Source of the DNA: Hyphochytrium catenoides
Lineage: Eukaryota > Sar > Hyphochytriomycetes > Hyphochytriales > Hyphochytriaceae
Direction of reading: 5' to 3'
DNA: 37,826 nt
Assembly (NCBI GenBank): GCA_900088475.1
Contig: FLMG01000355.1
Location: 1-37,826 of the forward strand
Shown here: positions 35,801 to 37,826 of the stretch, one piece after another
Layout: the number at the start of each line of letters is the position of its first letter
Numbering within the stretch: the first letter of the stretch is position 1
Position numbers and translations under genes: made by a program
The notes under the pieces: generated by a model
What the model saw: only the letters and a program-made list of their open reading frames with translations
What the model was told of the DNA's origin: nothing
The model's database searches: none

Positions 35801-37826
35801 TTCCTTCCCAAAATATTACCCGACGCCAGCATGATCTCAACCCCAAATCGCCGCTGGAAGCGGAAGGAGATGGCGTTTGATGTTACTGGCCAACCAGAAG
35901 AGGTTGCCAATACTGTATCCATCAGCATTCCAGCGCTTGGGCGAGCTACTGGGCTTGGTGTTACATAGACGTACTGGATTGTCTGAGAAGGATCTGAGAA
36001 ATTATAGGTCAGACGGGCTGGGAAGACTTGGAAGTTACCGAGCGCGCTGCTGACAAAAACATTTAGAACTTCGTATGGAGCAACGAAATCCTTGGACCAT
36101 TGTACCCTTACGGTACCAACAGAACCGTTCAACAGTCCTCCATCCACAAAGTCCACGGGAATGAGCTCTATATCTGGCCGTATGCTCTCTCCTGTACCCA
36201 TCAAAAAGTGCGGGAGACAGGTTGGCCTTTGCGGTAGATATGGCCATGATATCCATGAGCGCACTACATCCGAATCACACGAGGATGGGCTGCTGGGTTG
36301 CATGTAACGACAATAGTCTCGGACATACTCTCCACACCAATCTAATGCTGCCTCAGATGGGACGCCCACATGACCACTCCAGAGTACTTCGCTTAATAAA
36401 GAAAGAACAGAGACAAGGAACGCGAGCGAACGAAAAGGTGTCGGTCAGAGCGGTCTGCCGTAGCATGGGTCCACTATGCTACATCTCATTTGTTTCACTC
36501 CTTCCGAATAAAAGCGCACTCACCTGCAGTTTCGGACGTGACAAGGGTTCATAGGATGAAGATCATCATGAAATAGACAGCTTCCTGGTGATAGGTGGGT
36601 ATGGAGCCACTCCAAAAGAGCAGAATGATTGTAGATGGCACGCTGGCCAATATGAGAATCATCACACGTCGGAAGGTCAGAGTACAGGGGAGACAAAGAC
36701 GATCGGGTTGTGATATTGAGTTGATTCCCCTTGTTCAGAGATTCCTTCGCAGCATCAGACAAACGTAACCATGGCGCCGACTTTCTCTCAGACGTCAAGA
36801 AAATTCCGTCCTCGGGCAAGATCTCGCCATCCATTGTCTGAGCTTTAATTCCATAGGTCGAGACCCACGTGACATTCACAGAAGCTTGCTCTTGAATGGT
36901 GTTTGACAAAGCAAACCTCAAGAGCATGGTCCTAAAAGAGAGGGCACCAGGCATGACCAATCAACACCAAACAGACCGTGAGAGATTATGAGCACTTGAG
37001 GAGAACAGGGTACGGCCATGATAAAACGATCTCAACGCAGCAGAGAGATATAACAACTAGGAAGAAGATCACGTTGCCCGATTCGAAGTTCAACTTACCA
37101 GGGCGATAAGCGCTTTGATGCAACCCGAAGACCTTTGTCGTTCGTGACTCTGGTCCTGACAGAGAACGAGCGGCTCCACGTCCTGCCAATAAGATTAAAG
37201 GATATCACCTGGTACTGGATAAAGTTCCCGTTTGTGGGTTCGGTAACAGTTGAAGTACGAAGATAAATCAGGGTAACAGCGCTGGCACTATAATCGAAGC
37301 TGATAGACCGTGAGAAATTTGCACAAGGTCCACTGCTTTCCATTGAAAGAGCACAAATGCCAATGGTTGCGTTCTGTGTCCCCGCTGTTGCCATGGCAAG
37401 GGAAGAAATGGACAGTGTGAACGGAAAGCCTGAAGGATGGAATTGATTGATAAAGGGAAAAACGAGCTCTCTTATCCCGCTATCTCCTTGCAGGATCAGT
37501 CCATCGACTGCAGCTGTTGCGGCATCAAATTTGTTCTCATCAACAACCATTAAAGTGAGCGGAGAGGCACATTGTCTAGGACCCAAGAGAAGAGCGGGCT
37601 CCTTTCCGAGAGTGTTTCTCATGTCTGCGAACAGATTTATACAGCCCAAGTCATCTGACTGAAGCCAGAGGCAGTACTCGATTATTTGCTGCACGCATTC
37701 ATGGTAACCATCAAGTGAGAAGCAAACAGGATTCCGGCATGGGGTAAGAGGATGTGCAGGGCTGAAAGGACAGCTATCCAAAAGTCGACCTATTCTTCCC
37801 AGTGAGAGAGTAAGGCTTGAGAGCGG
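26855..37826 (-). CDS. giant REJ/TSP1/EGF/GPS polycystin-like receptor with embedded tetraspanin, 5' partial
   Basis: One gene read leftward in at least 13 exons with roughly 3,200-3,400 codons visible; the N-terminus lies beyond the window. Order: three Cys-rich modules (37742-37569, 36546-36217 across an intron, 34701-34528), each followed by a beta-rich segment; a Trp-rich stretch near 35500-34850; a REJ-like region starting near 33340 ([18 protein letters not shown]) and running to about 31200; EGF (31059-30964); TSP1 (30945-30787); TSP1 (30708-30526); EGF (30369-30268); GPS (29206-29085). A 72-nt intron (28976-29047) then joins the 706-residue last exon, which has about nine TM segments and an IQ motif. 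Many N-x-S/T sites support extracellular exposure. REJ-GPS proteins (polycystin-1, sperm receptor for egg jelly) are surface receptors; the role here is unknown. No PLAT domain is visible after the first TM. TGA stop at 26855. Confidence 0.85.
27296..27919 (-). other. tetraspanin-like module inside the receptor's membrane region
   Basis: Residues 353-560 of the last exon. TM helix (353-379), short outer loop ([10 protein letters not shown]), TM (390-412), short basic inner loop (HKRKPAE), TM (424-446), a 75-residue loop (447-520) with [11 protein letters not shown] carrying the Cys-Cys-Gly signature at 492-494 and single Cys at 509 and 518, then TM (522-556). Order, loop lengths and the four-Cys pattern are those of tetraspanins. 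Flanking TM pairs (137-157, 167-190; 629-654, 664-686) look polycystin-1-like. An IQ motif ([17 protein letters not shown], 599-615) follows the module on the predicted cytosolic side. Confidence 0.8.
29085..29206 (-). other. GPS (GAIN-type autoproteolysis) motif
   Basis: [15 protein letters not shown], about 17 residues, then [10 protein letters not shown]. The first Cys, both Trp positions and the H-L-T cleavage triad (29101-29093, cleavage expected between Leu and Thr) are present. Two of the four canonical Cys, the one after the second Trp and one of the C-x-C pair, are absent. The first TM helix follows about 30 residues later, across the 72-nt intron, as expected for a GAIN/GPS protein. 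Confidence 0.85.
30268..31059 (-). other. EGF - TSP1 - TSP1 - EGF block
   Basis: EGF 1 (31059-30964) has six Cys ([12 protein letters not shown] then [13 protein letters not shown]). TSP1 1 (30945-30787) has [19 protein letters not shown] with the W-x-x-W-x-x-W ladder and the CSVSCGGG motif. TSP1 2 (30708-30526) has [12 protein letters not shown] with an insertion of about 8 residues before R-x-R-x-C, and has lost the first Trp. EGF 2 (30369-30268) ends [13 protein letters not shown]. These modules are common in extracellular adhesion proteins. Introns fall between modules. Confidence 0.88.
31200..33420 (-). other. REJ-like (receptor for egg jelly) region
   Basis: Encoded over several exons. 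It opens with [20 protein letters not shown] and [17 protein letters not shown], matching the characteristic REJ start (Cys-x-x-Leu, Ser-x-Gly-x-Gly-Gly-Arg, then a Trp). It contains repeated strand patterns such as [40 protein letters not shown] and [20 protein letters not shown], the REJ 'L.pg..Y.f...v' motif. In polycystin-1 the REJ region precedes the GPS/GAIN segment, as it does here apart from the interposed EGF and TSP1 modules. Confidence 0.8.
34528..37742 (-). other. three Cys-rich modules alternating with beta-rich segments
   Basis: Each module reads P-C, 4 residues, C, then a segment with a Cys before [YI]-[IV]-x-[DE]-Y-C, a further Cys 9-10 residues later and a last Cys about 20-24 beyond. 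Examples: [13 protein letters not shown] (37742-37569), [13 protein letters not shown] (36546-36217, split by an intron whose phase-2 junction completes a Ser codon) and [12 protein letters not shown] (34701-34528). Each is followed by 100-200 residues of alternating hydrophobic/polar strands; one such stretch ([20 protein letters not shown]) resembles beta-sandwich repeats of surface proteins. I do not recognise the Cys module as a named domain. Confidence 0.75.

Overview
This is nuclear DNA from an intron-rich unicellular eukaryote. GT-AG introns of about 50-270 nt split most genes. The gene set (coatomer beta subunit, ER membrane complex subunit EMC1, an LYR-motif protein, a REJ/GPS polycystin-like surface protein) is eukaryotic. 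An alga or other protist, possibly stramenopile or cryptophyte-like, would fit, but the sequence alone does not fix the lineage. No plastid, mitochondrial, viral or transposon genes were recognised.

Layout. 1-83 (+) may be the last codons of a gene entering from the left. 917-1598 (+) is a three-exon LYR-motif protein that can be assembled with consistent splice phases. 1.6-3.2 kb holds nothing recognisable. 3192-4979 (+) is a DUF885-type putative metallopeptidase, intact in frame except for one internal TAG. 5809-11073 (+) is EMC1 in many exons, ending convergently with the coatomer beta subunit (COPB1), which runs 17574 to 11472 on the minus strand. A 1.15 kb divergent intergenic region with a short imperfect duplication follows. 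18730-22777 (+) is a roughly 17-exon, about 930-residue coiled-coil protein of unknown function, convergent with a small single-TM-like protein at 23640-23023 (-). A GA-rich tract and about 2.6 kb without a recognisable gene come next.

The right-hand 11 kb (37826 to 26855, minus strand, N-terminus beyond the window) is one very large surface protein, and it is the most interesting locus. Its ectodomain has three Cys-rich modules alternating with beta-rich segments, then a REJ-like region, EGF/TSP1/TSP1/EGF modules and a GPS autoproteolysis motif with H-L-T kept. The C-terminal exon encodes about nine membrane segments. The outer ones resemble the polycystin-1 family. The middle four, with their large extracellular loop, look like a complete tetraspanin (CCG motif plus two further Cys), followed by an IQ calmodulin-binding motif. 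I know of no described protein with a tetraspanin embedded in a REJ-GPS polycystin-like scaffold; this is the main candidate for something new here.

EMC1 and COPB1 both serve the early secretory pathway (membrane-protein insertion in the ER; COPI vesicle coat). Nothing else suggests functional grouping. In a eukaryote, neighbours need not be related.
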